A stretch of 64,000 nt of DNA from Mycobacterium sp. MS1601 (GCF_001984215.1 NZ_CP019420.1:5518001-5582000), one strand, 5' to 3'. Positions 1-9,586 are shown, counted from the first letter of the stretch. Numbers and translations: made by a program. Notes: generated by a model from the letters alone, not told the origin.

Positions 1-301
1 CGAGGGTGGTGATGGCTTTGGCCAGCAGGGTGGGGTTGCGGTAGGTGTTGCCGGTGACCAGGGTGCCCAGCTGCACTTTTTCGGTGGCCGAGGCAAGCCC
101 GCCGAGGGCGGTGTAGGCCTCCAGCATCGGCTCCTCGGGCGCTCCGAGGCCGGGCAGCTGATAGAAGTGGTCCATCACGAAAACGGAGTCGAAGCCGGCT
201 GCCTCCGCCTCCTGGGCCTGCGCAATGACGGTGGGGAACAGCTGCTCCACACCGGTGCCGTAGGAGAAGTTCGGGATCTGCAAACCGAGTTTGATCGTCA
301 C
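1..301 (-). CDS. LLM-class F420-dependent oxidoreductase, N-terminal part
   Basis: The first 100 residues of a luciferase-like (LLM) oxidoreductase, cut off by the window edge. The start is a GTG at 301, giving VTIKLGLQIPNF, the typical first beta strand of the TIM barrel. EAEAAGFDSVFVMDHF and LGTLVTGNTYRNP are hallmark LLM segments: the substrate and flavin/F420 pocket, then the NTYRNP loop. Such enzymes usually use reduced F420 in mycobacteria. It lies on the same strand as the SDR at 397-1068, an order I recall for Rv1855c/Rv1856c in M. tuberculosis. The substrate is unknown. The family call is firm; F420 rather than FMN use is inference. Confidence 0.85.
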   Translation of the reverse strand, partial: MTIKLGLQIPNFSYGTGVEQLFPTVIAQAQEAEAAGFDSVFVMDHFYQLPGLGAPEEPMLEAYTALGGLASATEKVQLGTLVTGNTYRNPTLLAKAITTL

Positions 302-370
302 GAATTCGACCCTAGCCACGCCTAAGCGGGGCGGGAACCCCGTTTCGCTCGGCGCGAACGGGGGAATATT

Positions 371-390
371 CGCGGGCGCAGCCGCCCGCG
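371..390 (-). terminator. Hairpin downstream of SDR gene
   Basis: A perfect 8-bp GC stem (CGCGGGCG / CGCCCGCG) with a 4-nt CAGC loop starts about 7 nt after the stop codon of the SDR gene on the minus strand. There is no U-tract, which is common for mycobacterial terminators. It would separate the SDR from the LLM gene downstream. Confidence 0.5.
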
Positions 391-396
391 GTTCAC

Positions 397-1068
397 TCAG
401 CCGAAGGCGGCCAACGCTCCGGTGCTGACGTGCAGGGTCTGGCCAGTGACGTGGCGGGCCCCCGCGGTCGAGAGAAACAGAGCCAGTCGGGTGATCTCGG
501 CGGCGGTCGACGGAGCGGTGCTGGACAGCCCGTCGTAGCCGGGCTGCGAGCCGCGGCCGGCGGCGACGACGTTGATGGTGATTCCGCGGGTGCCGTATAC
601 GGCGGCCTGGTCGGCCGTCCATGCCGACAGCGCGGCCTTCACGGCGGCCTCGGCACTGCCGTCACGGGGGCTCTCGGGAACGACGTTGACAACCGAACCG
701 CCCGCGCGCAGATGGTCACCGATGGTCTGCAGGGTCAACGCTGCCGACAGCACCGTGGTGTCGAGTGCGTTGTGCCACGCGGCTGCCTGCTGGGACAGGC
801 TGAAGGTGCGGGGATCACCCTCCTGCCAGCGTGGCGCAGGCACGTGCACGATGGCGTCCAGGTGCTGCGGGAAGGCAGAGCGCGCCTCGGCGAGACTGGC
901 CGGCGCCGTGGTGTCGCAGACGATGGCGTCGATATCGAGCTCTTTGGCTGCGACTTCCAGTTCGTCGCGCCGGGCACCCGAGATGACCACGCGGTGGCCC
1001 TCGTCGCGGAAACCCTCCGCGATTGTGCGTCCGAGCTCGGTATCGCCGCCGGTGACGAGCACCTCCAT
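397..1068 (-). CDS. SDR-family protein with degenerate active site
   Basis: A 223-aa short-chain dehydrogenase/reductase fold protein. The N-terminal Rossmann motif TGGDTELG (residues 6-13) binds NAD(P). The usual catalytic pieces are altered: the NNAG-like position reads VPAP (76-79), no Ser stands at the catalytic site before the YxxxK motif (NVVPES, 128-133), and YxxxK reads EAAVK (140-144), so Tyr is Glu while Lys144 is kept. The ATG at 1068 is preceded by a clear GGAGG site at 1076-1080. It is probably the counterpart of Rv1856c. It may bind nucleotide without classical SDR catalysis, or be a regulatory or structural SDR. The family is clear; lack of activity is inference. Confidence 0.85.
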   Translation of the reverse strand: MEVLVTGGDTELGRTIAEGFRDEGHRVVISGARRDELEVAAKELDIDAIVCDTTAPASLAEARSAFPQHLDAIVHVPAPRWQEGDPRTFSLSQQAAAWHNALDTTVLSAALTLQTIGDHLRAGGSVVNVVPESPRDGSAEAAVKAALSAWTADQAAVYGTRGITINVVAAGRGSQPGYDGLSSTAPSTAAEITRLALFLSTAGARHVTGQTLHVSTGALAAFG

Positions 1069-1285
1069 GGCTTGACCTCCTAGTCGTTCAGCGTTGAACC
1101 ACGCGTGAAGTCGCGTCGGTCGAGAGCTTATGTTACTGGACAGTAGCTATGTCGGGAAACTCGACGCGGGAACGACATGGAAACAATTTCGGCGCCGCGC
1201 GCGACACATTGACAGTGGCGCCCAGCCGGGCGTTGACACGACCCACCAGTGACCAGGCCACGCTTGCGTCACCCGAGTAACACGG

Positions 1286-1291
1286 TAGGTT
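1286..1291 (+). promoter_or_regulatory. -10 box of leaderless apa transcript
   Basis: TAGGTT lies exactly 7 nt upstream of the apa ATG (1299), the TANNNT spacing of mycobacterial leaderless promoters. A weak -35 (TTGCGT, 1264-1269) sits 16 nt further upstream. No Shine-Dalgarno sequence is visible. Confidence 0.5.
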
Positions 1292-1298
1292 CTTCGCC

Positions 1299-2317
1299 AT
1301 GGATGAGCCGGAGCAGAAACTGAAACGGCGCAAGGGTAAGTGGGCTTCTCTGGGTATCGCCGCGGCAGCCGGTGCCAGTGCCATCACCCTGGTTCTCCCC
1401 ACCGCCGTCGGCCACGCCGAGCCAGTGCCGGCACCCGCGCCGGCGCCCACCACGGCGGCACCGCCGCCGGCTGACCCGAACGCGCCGCCGCCTCCGGCCG
1501 ATGCGAACGCCCCGGCTCCGCCACCGGCGGATCCCAATGCGCCGCCACCGCCGGTCGACCCCAACGCGCCTCCTCCGGCGGATCCCAACGCTCCTCCTGC
1601 GCCGGAGCCGGGTCGTGTCGACAACCCGGTGGGCGGGTTCAGCTTCGTGCTGCCCCCGGCTGGGAGCAGGGTGACGCAGCGCGGCTGAACTACGGTTCGG
1701 CGCTGCTGGTCAAGTCGGACCCATCGGCTACCCCCGGCCAACCCGCGGCAGTGGCCACGGACACCAGCATCCTGTTGGGCCGGCTGGACCTGAAGCTGTT
1801 CGCCGGCGCCGAACCCGACAACGCGAAGGCTGCCAACCGGCTGGCCTCCGACATGGGCGAATTCTTCATGCCGTTTGCCGGCACTCGCATCAACCAGCAG
1901 ACCGCGGCCCTGGACGCCAACGGCATGCCGGGTGCGGCCTCCTACTACGAGGTGAAGTTCACCGACACTTCCAAGCCCGACGGCCAGATCTGGGCCGGCG
2001 TGGTGGGCACCCAGAGTGTCAATGCCCCGCGCGGACAGCGCAACGAGCGGTGGTTCGTGGTGTGGTTGGGTACCGCCAACGATCCGGTCGACACCGGTGC
2101 CGCCATCGCGTTGGCCAACTCGATCCGGCCGTGGAGCCCACCGCCTCCGCCGCCGCCCCCGCCGCCGCCGGACCCCAACGCACCGCAGCCTGCGGCGGAT
2201 CCGAATGCTCCGCCACCGGATCCCAACGCGCCGCCGCCACCGCCGCCGCGCGCGCAGGTGGGTGTGCCCGTCCCGGTCACCACTCCGGTGCCCGAGATGC
2301 AGCCACCGCCTGCCTGA
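1299..2317 (+). pseudogene. apa: apa: alanine/proline-rich secreted antigen (frameshifted)
   Basis: Homologue of the secreted mannosylated adhesin Apa (MPT32, fibronectin-attachment protein, Rv1860). The N-terminus has a basic stretch (KRRKGKW) and a signal peptide ending near VGHAE. Proline-rich DPNAPPP repeats follow, then the conserved core ([13 protein letters not shown] ... [11 protein letters not shown] ... SDMGEFFMP ... ASYYEVKF ... [11 protein letters not shown]), then a second DPNAPPP tail. The reading frame breaks at a run of five C (1653-1657): the first frame stops at 1688, while the [18 protein letters not shown] continuation is in the +2 frame from about 1661 to 2317. One extra C would restore the known Apa order. 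Codon and protein conservation persist on both sides, so this may be an assembly error. Otherwise only a 129-aa truncated protein is made. modABC, upstream of apa in M. tuberculosis, is absent. Confidence 0.85.
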
Positions 2318-2334
2318 TCAACTCGGCATTACAG

Positions 2335-2365
2335 AACAGCCCCGACCACGCAGGTCGGGGCTGTT
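2335..2365 (+). terminator. Terminator after apa
   Basis: A perfect 13-bp inverted repeat (AACAGCCCCGACC and its complement) with loop ACGCA begins 18 nt after the apa stop codon. It is a strong intrinsic-terminator-like hairpin without a long U-tract. Confidence 0.75.
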
Positions 2366-2422
2366 CGCGTTGTGATGACAAACCGTTGCCGAATTGAAGG
2401 CGCAAAAGTGGTCAGATGTGGT

Positions 2423-2428
2423 TATACC
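2423..2428 (+). promoter_or_regulatory. -10 box of GlsB-type gene
   Basis: TATACC is placed 6 nt upstream of the ATG at 2435, consistent with a leaderless or nearly leaderless transcript. No ribosome binding site is seen. Confidence 0.4.
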
Positions 2429-2434
2429 GAAAGC

Positions 2435-2743
2435 ATGGATACAACTCTTGTTGCGGAATCGGTGGACATCCTGGCCCGCTCCACCACGACCACCAGCGTC
2501 GGGTTGATCGGCTACATCATCATCGGCGGCCTCGCCGGGTGGGTGGCCAGCAAGATCATGAAAGGCGGCGGGTCCGGCATCCTGATGAACATCGTCATCG
2601 GTGTCATCGGCGCACTGCTGGGTGGCTTTCTGCTCAGCTTCGCCTTCGACACTGCCGAGGGAGGCTGGTTCTTCACCTTCCTGACCGCACTGCTGGGCTC
2701 GGTCATCCTGCTGTGGATCGTCGGCAAGGTCCGAAAAGCCTGA
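2435..2743 (+). CDS. GlsB/YeaQ/YmgE-family small membrane protein
   Basis: A 102-aa inner-membrane protein of the transglycosylase-associated (GlsB/YeaQ/YmgE) family, often linked to general stress. Three hydrophobic helices are visible: VGLIGYIIIGGLAGWVASKI, ILMNIVIGVIGALLGGFLLSF and FFTFLTALLGSVILLWIVGK. The GLAGWVASKIMKGGG loop and GxxGAxLGG are the family signatures. I chose the ATG at 2435 because earlier codons are not conserved-looking and a -10 box lies just upstream. It directly follows apa, as Rv1861 does in M. tuberculosis. No enzymatic role is known; the old transglycosylase name is not supported by any catalytic residue. Confidence 0.85.
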   Translation: MDTTLVAESVDILARSTTTTSVGLIGYIIIGGLAGWVASKIMKGGGSGILMNIVIGVIGALLGGFLLSFAFDTAEGGWFFTFLTALLGSVILLWIVGKVRKA

Positions 2744-3730
2744 CTAGACAGCGGTAGCGCCTTCGAGCCGCTGCAGTACCTCCGCCAGTGGACGGCGTGG
2801 GGTGGCAGGCAGCGGGTCAGCGTTCAACGGCGCCCATCCGACACGCAACAACATCTGCGGGAAGCCGTCGCCGCCCAGCACCAGCGACCGCACGGCCTCG
2901 CGGGTGCTGTCGATTTCCAGTGGTTCGGTCAAGGGGCAGCTCGACAGGCCCAGCGCGGTGGCGGTCAACAAGACCGCACCCGTCGCCTCGCCGGCGCGCA
3001 GAACCGCCAAGTGGTCGTCGGTGGCGGTGCCCAGTGCTAGTAGCACCCCCGCGTCATCAGTGGAATGCGCTCCGCGGGGTTGCGGCAGAACCGGGTTGGC
3101 GAACACCCTGGCCGAAAGATCGCCCTGGCTCGGCGCGGGGGTGTTGCGGGCGGGCACTCCGGCTACCGAGCCGTATCTGCCACTCCACCGCGACAATTCG
3201 CTGAGGTAGCCCTCGTCCACGGCGTGGTGGTGCACCGCATTGGCGATGACTCCACTGAGCTGTCCTGGGAAGGCGACGCGGCGCACCGACACCCCGCAGC
3301 GGGCCGCGCGTGAGGTCATCAGGGCAATGTCGCCACCCGGCACCGGCCAGGAGCTGTACCAGCGGCGGTCGGTCCGGCGGCGGGGGATCGCGGCGGCCAG
3401 GGCGATCTGCTGCTCGCTGCCACCGTGCCCACAGATCTCGATGCTGGCCAGGTGGTCGGGTTCGGAGGCGTTCGGCAGGCGGTGCACGTGGGTTTGCCAC
3501 CCCAGTGCCGCCAGCGCCACGGTGAAGTGCTGCAACGCGATGCCGCAGCTCAGCAAAAGGTCGCGACGAGCAGGGTCGGTATGGGGCAGATGCCGCGACG
3601 GGTCCGCATACAGGTGCACCGACTGGTCGCCGACCCGCCACAACCAGGGCTGCGAATTATGGATCGAGGGAGCTCGCACCGCCAAGGCGACGGCCGCACG
3701 GAGGGTTTCCTCGTCAGGGTGGGTGTCCAT
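2744..3730 (-). CDS. Acg-family FMN-binding nitroreductase-like protein
   Basis: A 328-aa protein of the Acg group (Rv2032/Rv3131-like), a duplicated nitroreductase fold found in mycobacteria. AVRAPSIHNSQPWLWRV near the N-terminus is the FMN-binding signature; RRRTDRR, GEATGAVLLTATALGLSSCPLTEPLE and the PQMLLRVGW end are shared with the family. In M. tuberculosis, family members are DosR-regulated and thought to bind rather than turn over FMN. The ATG at 3730 is preferred over a GTG 24 nt upstream because the residues DTHPDEETLRAAV fit the family start. Its stop abuts the GlsB gene (convergent). I found no convincing DosR box upstream. Confidence 0.8.
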   Translation of the reverse strand: MDTHPDEETLRAAVALAVRAPSIHNSQPWLWRVGDQSVHLYADPSRHLPHTDPARRDLLLSCGIALQHFTVALAALGWQTHVHRLPNASEPDHLASIEICGHGGSEQQIALAAAIPRRRTDRRWYSSWPVPGGDIALMTSRAARCGVSVRRVAFPGQLSGVIANAVHHHAVDEGYLSELSRWSGRYGSVAGVPARNTPAPSQGDLSARVFANPVLPQPRGAHSTDDAGVLLALGTATDDHLAVLRAGEATGAVLLTATALGLSSCPLTEPLEIDSTREAVRSLVLGGDGFPQMLLRVGWAPLNADPLPATPRRPLAEVLQRLEGATAV

Positions 3731-3836
3731 GCCGTCCACTGTGGCACCGGCCACCAGTGGTGGGGCCGGAGAAAGGACCCCGATCGCGTGCCATTGGTCC
3801 CTACTTGACGTCCGGGCTGGACGCCGCAGGCGCTGA

Positions 3837-4600
3837 TCAGGTGCTGGCGTGCCACACCAGGGCCGCGGCCAGCGCGCCCAAGCCGTTGAGTGACCAGTGC
3901 AGTGCGATGGGCGCGATCAGGCTGCCGCTGCGCCGGCGCAGCCAGGTGAAGACGAAGCCGGCCATCCCGGTGGCCACCACGGCCAACACCACTCCGGCGA
4001 TCATGCCTGCGACACCACCACCGAAGATTCGCGTGAAGCCAACATTGCTGCTGGTCAGGCCCAGCGATGTGGAGATGTGCCAGAGGCCGAACAGCAGTGA
4101 GCCTGCGGCGGCGACACCACGGAATCCCCAGGCTCGGTTCAACGCGCCGTGCAGCACCCCGCGAAACACCAGCTCCTCGGGATGACGGTCTGCAACGGGA
4201 TGATGATCATCGACGCCAGCAGGGCGCCCGATACGGTGGCGTAGTTGTCGTTCATGAACATGGGCCGCGTCCACGGCAAAACCGCGCCGATCGCGATGAC
4301 GGTCAACACCAGTCCCACCGACGCCGCGGCATACCCGGCACCTGACCGCCACTGCTCGCGTCCCAGCCCGAGTTCGGACCAGCACAACCCGCGGGACCGC
4401 ACCAGCACCAGCAGTACCGCTGCCGCGGCGGGCACGGTCGCGATGCTGGCCCACGGAGTGGTGAAGTGCGCGATCAGGTTGGTCAGGGCCAGCACCACCA
4501 CGACGATCGCGATGTCGGCGTAGATCCGGAAATGGTGGATCGCCGACAGCTGCGCCAGCAGCGGGTGGGGACGCGCGTCCACCGCGCTGACATCTGACAT
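3837..4600 (-). pseudogene. CPBP-family intramembrane protease (frameshifted)
   Basis: A CAAX-protease/bacteriocin-processing (CPBP, Abi) family membrane metalloprotease read in two frames. The first part starts MSDVSAVDARPHPLL and runs through several hydrophobic helices to LLASMIIIPLQTVI. The rest continues in another frame with all catalytic motifs: EELVFRG (motif 1), FGLWH (motif 2) and ALHWSLNGL (third His). The break is at a GGG/CCC run (4179-4181): ATCCCGAG would need one more C to give I-P-E-E. The remainder is intact, so this may be a sequencing error. It lies on the minus strand, divergent from the phosphoketolase gene. Substrate unknown. Confidence 0.75.
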
Positions 4601-4726
4601 AACTCGCGCAGTCTACCCGCGTCGGCTGGGTGTCTCTCGAGATGAACATCGTGTGCAGACCTGCGCGCCGAGCGGGGTACGGGCAAGGATGGAAGCGAAC
4701 AAACCAGTCGGGAGGAGAGTTCGAAC

Positions 4727-7192
4727 ATGACAACCGCGTGGCGTACCGCCGAGGTGACAGCGCTCGATGACCAGACCGTGGCTCAGCTGGACGGGTGGTG
4801 GCGCGCCGCCAACTACCTGTCGGTGGGTCAGATCTACCTGTTGGACAACCCGTTACTGCGCACCCCGTTGACGCGCGACGATGTCAAACCGCGCCTGCTC
4901 GGACACTGGGGCACCACACCTGGCCTCAATTTTCTCTACGCCCACCTCAACCGCGTCATCAAGGAGCGCGCGCAGTCCACCATCTACGTCACCGGCCCTG
5001 GGCACGGCGGCCCGGGCCTGGTGGCCAACGCGTATCTCGACGGCACCTATTCAGAGGTGTACTCCGACATCACCCAGGACACCGAGGGACTGCGCCGATT
5101 GTTCCGGCAGTTCTCCTTCCCCGGTGGCATCCCCTCACATGTGGCGCCCGAGACGCCGGGGTCGATCCACGAAGGCGGTGAGCTCGGGTACGCGCTGTCA
5201 CATGCCTATGGAGCGGCGTTCGACAATCCCGATCTGCTGGTGGCCGCGGTGGTGGGTGACGGTGAAGCCGAGACCGGTGCGCTGGCCACCAGCTGGCACT
5301 CCAACAAGTTCGTCAACCCGGTCCATGACGGCGTGGTATTGCCGATCCTGCACCTCAACGGTTACAAGATCGCCAATCCGACTGTGCTGGCCCGCATTCC
5401 GGAAGGCGAACTGCGTTCGCTGATGGTGGGCTACGGGCACAATCCGTACTTCTTCGAATATCGTGACGACGACGGTAGGAGCGATGAGGCCCACGACGAC
5501 GCCCATCGACGGTTCGCCGAGCTGCTGGATACCGTGCTCAACGAGATCGCCGACATCAAGGCCCGCGCCGCCGACGGTGACGAAAGTCGCCCGTGCTGGC
5601 CGATGATCGTGTTTCGGACGCCGAAGGGATGGACGGGTCCGGACTATATCGACGGCAAGAAGACCACCGGCTCCTGGCGGGCCCACCAGGTGCCGCTGGC
5701 CAGTGCCCGGGACACCCCTGAGCACCTGCAGGTGCTCGGAGACTGGCTGGCGTCCTATCGCGCCGAGGACCTGTTCGACGAGGCCGGACGCCTCGATGCC
5801 TCCGTTGCCGCACTGGCGCCGGCGGGTTCGCTGCGGATGAGCGACAATCCGCACGCCAATGGTGGTGTGCTGCTGAAGGATCTACGGCTGCCGGACTTCC
5901 GCACGTACGGCGTCGACGTCCCGGTGCCGGGCGCTACGGTGGCCGAGGCCACGAAAGTGCTGGGCCAGTGGCTCACCGACGTGGTGCGCCTGAACCCGGA
6001 CAACTTCCGGATCTTCGGACCGGACGAGACGGCCTCCAACCGTTTGCAGGCGGTGTACGCCGCCACCGACAAGCAGTGGAACGCAGGCTTTTTCGGGCCG
6101 GAGGTGGACGAGCACCTGGCGCGGGCCGGGCGGGTGCTGGAGATGCTGTCCGAACACCAGTGCCAGGGCTGGCTGGAGGGCTACCTGCTGACCGGCCGCC
6201 ACGGCCTGTTCAACTGCTACGAGGCGTTCATCCACATCATCGACTCGATGATGAACCAGCACGCCAAGTGGCTCAAGGTCACCAACCACATCCCGTGGCG
6301 CCGGCCTATCGCCAGCTTGAATTATCTGCTGTCCAGCCATGTCTGGCGGCAGGACCACAACGGCTTCAGTCATCAGGATCCGGGCTTCATCGACCATGTG
6401 GTGAACAAGAAAGCCTCGGTGGTGCGGGTGTACCTGCCACCGGATGCCAACACGCTGCTGTCCACCTATGACCACTGTCTGCGCTCGCGTCAGTACGTGA
6501 ACGTGGTGGTGGCGGGTAAGCAGCCGCATCCGAACTTCCTGACCATGGATCAGGCCATCGCACACTGCACCCGCGGTCTCGGTATCTGGGAGTGGGCAGG
6601 TAATGAGCAACTGGGCACCGATCCTGACGTGGTGATCGCCACCGCCGGTGACGTGCCCACGTTGGAGGGTCTGGCCGCCGTGGACCTGCTGCGCCAACAC
6701 CTGCCGGAGTTGAAGGTGCGGTTCGTCAACGTCGTGGACCTGATGCGCCTGCAGGATGACACCGAGCATCCGCACGGGTTGTCCAGCCGTCAGTTCGACA
6801 TGATCTTCACCACCGACAAGCCGGTGATCTTCGCTTACCACGGCTATCCGTGGTTGATCCACCGCCTCACCTACCGCCGTACCGGGCACAACAACATCCA
6901 CGTACGCGGCTACAAGGAGGAGGGCACCACCACCACGCCGTTCGACATGGTGATGCTCAACGACCTGGACCGCTACCACCTGGTCATCGATGTCATCGAC
7001 CGGGTGCCGTTCCTGGGGTCGTCGTGTGCGACGTTGCGACAGACCATGGTGGACAAACGAATCACGGCCCGCGAATACACCAGGGAGTTCGGCGATGACC
7101 TCCCCGAGGTCAAGGACTGGGTGTGGCCTGCGGCGCGCAGCCTGGGCACAGCTGTCGGCGGGGTGTCGGACACCGGGGGCGACAACGAGTAG
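4727..7192 (+). CDS. xfp: Phosphoketolase (xylulose-5-P/fructose-6-P)
   Basis: An 821-aa thiamine-diphosphate enzyme that splits xylulose 5-phosphate (and often fructose 6-phosphate) into acetyl phosphate and glyceraldehyde 3-phosphate (or erythrose 4-phosphate). Full family length. Visible motifs: [11 protein letters not shown] with catalytic-type His60, GPGHGGPG (90-97), [19 protein letters not shown] (137-155, Xfp signature), and GDGEAETG (177-184, TPP/Mg binding). The [15 protein letters not shown] segment appears as [12 protein letters not shown]. The ATG follows a strong purine-rich GGGAGGAGAG site. A hairpin follows the stop codon. The xylulokinase at 47610 could supply its substrate. 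Neither phosphotransacetylase nor acetate kinase is adjacent. Confidence 0.95.
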   Translation: MTTAWRTAEVTALDDQTVAQLDGWWRAANYLSVGQIYLLDNPLLRTPLTRDDVKPRLLGHWGTTPGLNFLYAHLNRVIKERAQSTIYVTGPGHGGPGLVANAYLDGTYSEVYSDITQDTEGLRRLFRQFSFPGGIPSHVAPETPGSIHEGGELGYALSHAYGAAFDNPDLLVAAVVGDGEAETGALATSWHSNKFVNPVHDGVVLPILHLNGYKIANPTVLARIPEGELRSLMVGYGHNPYFFEYRDDDGRSDEAHDDAHRRFAELLDTVLNEIADIKARAADGDESRPCWPMIVFRTPKGWTGPDYIDGKKTTGSWRAHQVPLASARDTPEHLQVLGDWLASYRAEDLFDEAGRLDASVAALAPAGSLRMSDNPHANGGVLLKDLRLPDFRTYGVDVPVPGATVAEATKVLGQWLTDVVRLNPDNFRIFGPDETASNRLQAVYAATDKQWNAGFFGPEVDEHLARAGRVLEMLSEHQCQGWLEGYLLTGRHGLFNCYEAFIHIIDSMMNQHAKWLKVTNHIPWRRPIASLNYLLSSHVWRQDHNGFSHQDPGFIDHVVNKKASVVRVYLPPDANTLLSTYDHCLRSRQYVNVVVAGKQPHPNFLTMDQAIAHCTRGLGIWEWAGNEQLGTDPDVVIATAGDVPTLEGLAAVDLLRQHLPELKVRFVNVVDLMRLQDDTEHPHGLSSRQFDMIFTTDKPVIFAYHGYPWLIHRLTYRRTGHNNIHVRGYKEEGTTTTPFDMVMLNDLDRYHLVIDVIDRVPFLGSSCATLRQTMVDKRITAREYTREFGDDLPEVKDWVWPAARSLGTAVGGVSDTGGDNE

Positions 7193-7197
7193 CTGAC

Positions 7198-7215
7198 CCA
7201 CGGTTGGCACCGTGG
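7198..7215 (+). terminator. Hairpin after xfp
   Basis: A 7-bp perfect stem (CCACGGT / ACCGTGG) with a TGGC loop begins 5 nt after the xfp stop. It probably separates xfp from the CaiB gene. Confidence 0.45.
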
Positions 7216-7234
7216 TGGCAACCCGAACGGCATA

Positions 7235-9586
7235 GTGGATACTGTGACGATGCCCACGGTGGACACCTGTCAACTTTTGCAGGCGGTGCGGGTGCTGGAC
7301 CTCGCTGCCGGCGGCGTGGACATCGTGTCGCGCCTGCTGGCCGACCTCGGCGCCGACGTGTTGAAGGTGGAACCCCCCGGCGGATCTCCCGAGCGCACGG
7401 CGCCTCCCAGCCTGGGTGGCACCGGAATCGCGTTCGCCCTGCACAACGCGAACAAGCGCAGCGTCGTCCTCGATCCGGCTGAGGCGGCTGACCGCAAACG
7501 CCTGGTGGAACTGGCCGCCGGCGCCGACATCGTCGTCGACTCGGGTCTGCCCGGCCAGGCCGCGGCATACGGCATCGACGCCGCCGAGTTGGCCGACCGG
7601 TTTCCCCAGCTGGTGGTCATCGCCGTCACCGATTTCGGTGTGGCCGGCCCCCGGGCGTCGTGGCAGGCCAGCGACGCGGTGCTGTACGCGTTGTCGTCGG
7701 CGCTGTCGCGTTCCGGTCCGCCGGTCGGGGCGCCGGTGCTGCCGCCGGACGGGATCGCCACCGCCACCGCCGCCGTGCAGGCAGCCTGGGCCGTGCTGGT
7801 TGCCTACTACCACCGGTTACGTTGTGGCCAAGGCGATTTCATCGACTTTTCTCGACTGGAAGCGGTGGTGTCGGCCCTGGACCCACCGTTCGGTTCGCAC
7901 GGTCAGGCGGCTGCCGGGATGCGCCGGGGCGAGCGCTGGCGGGGCCGGCCCCAGAACCAGGACGCCTACCCGATCATCGCCTGTAGGGACGGCTACGTCC
8001 GCCTGGTGGTGATGGCACCACGCCAGTGGCGCGGGTTGCGCGCGTGGATGGGGGAGCCCGAGGAGTTCCAGGACCCCCGCTTCGACGTGATCGCCGAACG
8101 TTTCGCCGAGTGGGACCGCATCGGAGCCGTGCTGGCAGAGCAGTTCGCCGGGCAGTCGATGGCCGAGTTGGTGGCGGCGGGGCAGTCGCACGGAGTGCCG
8201 ATCGCGGAGGTGCTCGATCCCACGGAGGCACTGGACTCCGAACACTTCCGCGCCGTCGGCGCATCCACGGTGGCGGAGTTGACGCCGGGGGTGCAGGCCA
8301 CTGTGCCGCTCGGTTACTACACCGTCGACGGCGCGCGGGCGGGTCTGCGTACACCGGCCCCGAGTGCCGGTGCCGACGAGCCGCGCTGGTTGCATCCGCC
8401 CACCGCCACCTCTGCGCGCAGCGATGCGGGGCTGCCGTTCGAGGGGCTGCGCATCGTCGATCTCGGCATCATCGTCGCCGGCGGCGAGCTGAGTCGCCTG
8501 TTCGCCGACCTCGGTGCCGAGGTGATCAAGGTCGAGAGCCGGGCCTACCCGGACGGTCTGCGTCAGGCGCGGGCCGGGGACCTGATGAGTGAGTCGTTCG
8601 CCTGGACGCACCGCAACAAGCTGGGCCTCGGGCTGGAACTGCGCAGCGAGGCCGGGGCCGACGTGTTCACCCGCCTGGTGGCTGACGCCGATGCCGTGTT
8701 CGCCAACTTCAAGCCGGGAACGCTTGCCGCGCTCGGCTTTTCCTATCACCGGCTGCAACAGATCAATCCCGACCTCGTGCTCGCCGAGAGCAGCGCATAC
8801 GGGGACACCGGCCCCTGGAGCACCCGGATGGGCTACGGACCGCTGGTGCGATCGGGCACCGGTGTCACCCGGCTGTGGACCGCCCCACCCGGGCACGGCG
8901 AGCCCGTTTCGCAGCGGCACCGTTTCTTCGATGCCACCACGGTGTTCCCCGACCATGTGGTGGGCCGGATCACCGCGATCGGCGCGCTCGCCGCGCTGAT
9001 CCACCGCGATCGCACCGGAACCGGTGCACGACTGCATGTTTCCCAGGCCGAGGCTTGCGTCAGCCAGCTCGACGCCGTCTTTGTCGCGCAGGCAGCCGGC
9101 GCTCCCGTCGTCCCCGATCCCGTGCACCACGGCGTCTACCCGTGCGCCGGGGACGACGAGTGGTGTGTCATCTCCCTGCGCGACGCGGATCGAGACACGC
9201 TGGCCGGCCTCACCAGTGGAGCAGAGCTGTCGCAGTGGACCGCCGCCCGTTCGCCGGTGGAGGTGGCCGAAGCGCTCCAGGCAGTGGGTATCGCCGCGGC
9301 GCCGATGCTGCGTCGGATGGAGCTGCTGGAGGACCCGCAACTGGTCAGCCGGGGGTTCTTCCAGCCGATGCACCACCCCCTGTTCGACATCGCGTTGCCC
9401 AGCGAGACCGGGCCCGCGCCGTTTCGCGCCATCGGACACGCACCCACCCGCCCGGCGCCGTTGCCCGGGCAGGACACCCGCGAGATCTGCCAGAAGACAC
9501 TGGGTTTTGACGACGTCACCATCCAGCGCCTGATCGACGACGGCGTGTTGTTCAGTTCCGACCCACCCGAGGAGAGGTCCCGATGA
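7235..9586 (+). CDS. CaiB/BaiF-type CoA-transferase, two-domain fusion
   Basis: A 783-aa class III CoA-transferase in which two family domains are joined head to tail. The first copy begins at about residue 18 (VLDLAAGGVDIVSRLLADLGADVLKVEPP), the second at about residue 405 (LRIVDLGIIVAGGELSRLFADLGAEVIKVES). The NKLGLGLELRS and FANFKPGTLAALGFSY segments are typical. These enzymes move CoA between an acyl-CoA and an organic acid; the substrate cannot be read from sequence. The GTG at 7235 is used; GTG 7244 or ATG 7250 are alternatives. It overlaps the aldehyde dehydrogenase gene by 4 nt (ATGA), so they are co-transcribed. Rv1866 in M. tuberculosis has the same fused length and neighbourhood. 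Confidence 0.85.
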   Translation: MDTVTMPTVDTCQLLQAVRVLDLAAGGVDIVSRLLADLGADVLKVEPPGGSPERTAPPSLGGTGIAFALHNANKRSVVLDPAEAADRKRLVELAAGADIVVDSGLPGQAAAYGIDAAELADRFPQLVVIAVTDFGVAGPRASWQASDAVLYALSSALSRSGPPVGAPVLPPDGIATATAAVQAAWAVLVAYYHRLRCGQGDFIDFSRLEAVVSALDPPFGSHGQAAAGMRRGERWRGRPQNQDAYPIIACRDGYVRLVVMAPRQWRGLRAWMGEPEEFQDPRFDVIAERFAEWDRIGAVLAEQFAGQSMAELVAAGQSHGVPIAEVLDPTEALDSEHFRAVGASTVAELTPGVQATVPLGYYTVDGARAGLRTPAPSAGADEPRWLHPPTATSARSDAGLPFEGLRIVDLGIIVAGGELSRLFADLGAEVIKVESRAYPDGLRQARAGDLMSESFAWTHRNKLGLGLELRSEAGADVFTRLVADADAVFANFKPGTLAALGFSYHRLQQINPDLVLAESSAYGDTGPWSTRMGYGPLVRSGTGVTRLWTAPPGHGEPVSQRHRFFDATTVFPDHVVGRITAIGALAALIHRDRTGTGARLHVSQAEACVSQLDAVFVAQAAGAPVVPDPVHHGVYPCAGDDEWCVISLRDADRDTLAGLTSGAELSQWTAARSPVEVAEALQAVGIAAAPMLRRMELLEDPQLVSRGFFQPMHHPLFDIALPSETGPAPFRAIGHAPTRPAPLPGQDTREICQKTLGFDDVTIQRLIDDGVLFSSDPPEERSR

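Noticed and set aside
1450..2270. Repeated GAYCCSAACGCNCC units in apa that look like tandem DNA repeats or a CRISPR-like array
   Set aside because: They encode DPNAPPP protein repeats in frame, vary in length and lack unique spacers.
3795..3815. DosR-box-like GGTCCCTACTTGACGTCC upstream of the Acg-type gene
   Set aside because: The halves GGGAC and GTCCC are not spaced or ordered as in the DosR palindrome; match too weak.
5882..7813. 643-codon open frame opposite xfp and the CaiB gene
   Set aside because: Shadow of GC-rich coding on the other strand: low-complexity Arg/His/Gln composition, no domain, and the plus strand holds clear enzymes.
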